Positions 62,443 through 64,000 of a DNA stretch of 64,000 nt are shown piece after piece; position 1 is the first letter of the stretch, and each line of letters opens with the position of its first letter. The DNA comes from Ziziphus jujuba (taxonomy: Eukaryota > Streptophyta > Magnoliopsida > Rosales > Rhamnaceae), in assembly GCF_031755915.1 (NCBI RefSeq), contig NC_083383.1, forward strand, positions 4,175,001 to 4,239,000. Direction: 5' to 3'. The notes beneath the pieces were generated by a model that was not told where the DNA came from, made no database searches, and was given only the letters and a program-made list of their open reading frames with translations. Position numbers and translations under genes: made by a program.

Positions 62443-62708
62443 TTGAAACTAATATACACATATGATATAAGATAAAATAATATACATGCAAGTTAAATAA
62501 CTGTAAGGTGTCCGAATGTGTGTGTATATATTTTGTGTGCATAAAATTATCGCAGATGTTCCAGAATATTTGATAACTTCACAGATTAAAAATTCAATAT
62601 TTTAGCGATTAGTATAGCTAGAAGTTAAAAATTCGATTTATCTACTGGAACTCAGCATCCCCCCTTGGCTGGACTTGGTTGTTATATTCCGAAGTACCAG
62701 CAAGTTTA

Positions 62709-62772
62709 GGAATGGATTTGAACGTTATTACAAGTTAAATGGAATGGATTTGAACGTTATTACAATTTAAAA
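62709..62772. repeat. Tandem duplication of 32 bases
   Basis: Both units read GGAATGGATTTGAACGTTAT followed by TACAA and TTAAA and are nearly identical, so the duplication is recent. Confidence 0.85.
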
Positions 62773-63264
62773 GGTCTGTAGGAGAGAGAAATAACAGAAT
62801 ATAGTTGTCCCAACTCCAACTTTAGGGCAAAAGGAGGCTACTTTTACATTGTTTTGTTAATTTAATCAGTAATACTACAAATACCAAAATATCATCAAAT
62901 TTATTTATCAAATTATATACAATAAAATATTATCAGTTGATATCTTCATATAACCTATATATGAAAAAATAAATTTAGAAAAAATGAATCCTTAAATGCA
63001 TAGGTGAATTAAAAATAAACCAATTATTACTTCGTTGTTTTGCTAATCTGTTCAAAACTAAATAACCAAAAAATAAAAATGAAAAATAAAGAAGAAAGGT
63101 TACTGAGCCAATAATAGGAGATACTGTTTCATTTTCTTTTTATTTATTTATTTATTTGATAGATAGGAGATATACCGAAACCAGATTCCATCATTATCAG
63201 AATTTGTATTTTTATTTAAAATTGCTTCTTACATGGTTTTCAGAAGACAAACACAACATGTTGC

Positions 63265-64000
63265 TTAGTACATTTCTAGCATCCTTCCTCTCAACATGGC
63301 TTCTGCTTTTCTCACCTGCTGCACCAGTCCTATAATGAAGATCTACATCAGAGCAAAAGACAAAGTCAAACCAAGTCTGGGACAAGCAACTTACTGGCCT
63401 ATAAACAAAGAAATTTCATTTAACCAAACAACCAAAATTTTGGTCTTGGAACGAAAAAGGTGGCTAAGTTGATTTTCGCATTAGGTAACATCAATGTTAT
63501 ATGCTAATATATTGACCATGTTTTGTAATTCAATGGGCTGACCTTGTCAGGTGGACCCCTAGAACCTCCAATTAGAATTTCCGCACTGCAAAAAATATGC
63601 AGTTAAAGCAAAAAGCAAATATAAAAACAAATAAATAAACAAAAAACTCAAAAACTAAAAGAGAGACAATAAGAGTAAAGAGCAAAATAGCTAGCCGTTG
63701 TAGTTTCTAACCAAAAAAGAAACATATGTAACAGAGAGGAAAGAGGTTTACTTGCAAGATTCTTTAATTGACATAATGGACGCTCCTCTTCTCCCAATAA
63801 CACGTCCCATTTTGCCAGGTGGAACATCAAGAACTGACAGGATTTCTTCCTCAGGAGCATTCTGCTCTGCTATTATGTTATCTATAGTGAAACTGGACAT
63901 GGATTAGTCTTCCATTAATTGTATACTCCAGTGCGCAAATACATAAATCATAACCAAAACTGCACAGATACACATTTGAAACGGTAGCAGCAAACATTCC
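63265..64000 (-). CDS. KH-domain RNA-binding protein, C-terminal part (runs off the window)
   Basis: Three 3' exons of a minus-strand gene can be read: from about 63892 (or 63881) down to 63752, then 63585-63543, then 63342-63265 with a TAA stop. They encode a KH fold: an acidic lead-in, EEEILSVLDVPPGKMG, the GxxG loop in GRVIGRRGASIM, IKESCNAEILIGG, then IFIIGLVQQVRKAEAMLRGR and the end LEMY. KH domains bind single-stranded RNA or DNA; nothing else of the protein is in the window. Junction phases agree. An ATG at 63898-63896 is directly preceded by an in-frame TAA, but a splice acceptor TCCAG lies next to it, so this is more likely an internal exon than the gene start. From memory it resembles the C-terminus of Arabidopsis proteins joining a 3'-5' exonuclease domain to a KH domain; that is a weak guess. 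Confidence 0.8.

Larger units (their letters stand above)
61819..63264. other. Intergenic between convergent epsin and KH genes
   Basis: These 1.4 kb carry the two 3' ends. They contain a (TA)n tract near 61963-61979, a 36-base poly-T run at 62406-62441 and a 32-base tandem duplication at 62709-62772. No gene is apparent. Confidence 0.6.

Noticed and set aside
1..64000. Canonical microRNA genes
   Set aside because: I looked for well-known mature sequences (families 156 to 172, 319, 390 to 399, 408) while reading and recognised none; a proper hairpin and small-RNA search could still find others.
1..64000. Intact LTR or DNA transposons
   Set aside because: No gag-pol, transposase or helicase frame of useful length was seen; only short non-coding foldback elements are supported.

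Overview
The window is nuclear DNA from a dicotyledonous plant. The basis is AT-rich intergenic sequence packed with (TA)n, (CT)n and poly-A/T runs, multi-exon genes with short GT-AG introns, and six plant-type protein families that can be read end to end. The gene density and many microsatellites would suit a woody eudicot, but the species cannot be named from the sequence.

Layout, left to right: a HAT22/HAT9-type HD-Zip class II gene on + (3828-4982, 3 exons); a 6.3-kb gap; a class I KNOX gene of the BREVIPEDICELLUS/KNAT1 type on - (11279-15502, 5 exons, one 2.6-kb intron); a 13-kb gene-free interval (about 15.5-28.5 kb) that forms the upstream region of the KNOX gene and contains two GC/CT-rich promoter-like islands; a GH10 endo-xylanase with three CBM22 modules on - (28514-33111, 7 coding exons, XYN1/RXF12 type); a 6.5-kb gap with a G-box pair; an intronless tandem CCCH zinc-finger gene of the TZF2/TZF3 type on + (39635-40792); an 8.8-kb gap; an R2R3-MYB subgroup-14 gene on + (49620-51481, 3 exons, second intron GC-AG); a 5.8-kb gap with two foldback elements set in (TA)n; an EPSIN1-type ENTH clathrin adaptor gene on + (57323-61818, 11 coding exons); and the 3' end of a KH-domain gene on - (63265 to beyond the right edge). 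All exon models were built by hand from reading frame, splice consensus and family conservation.

These genes form no operon or cluster. Several share themes: KNOX, HD-Zip II and MYB subgroup 14 act in meristem, shade/auxin or axillary-bud and root-barrier programmes, the xylanase acts on secondary walls that BP-type KNOX proteins restrain, and epsin works in vacuolar trafficking. As I recall the Arabidopsis map, BP/KNAT1 (At4g08150) and a GH10-CBM22 gene (At4g08160) carry adjacent locus numbers, as do HAT22 (At4g37790) and MYB87 (At4g37780), so parts of this order look like ancient microsynteny.

I found no intact transposon, rRNA, CRISPR or virus. The least ordinary observations are the GC-AG intron in the MYB gene, a NAGNAG acceptor in the epsin gene, an overlapping upstream ORF in the TZF gene, two perfect inverted repeats inside the KNOX large intron, the paired (TA)n-embedded foldback elements, and the promoter-like islands in the gene-free interval.
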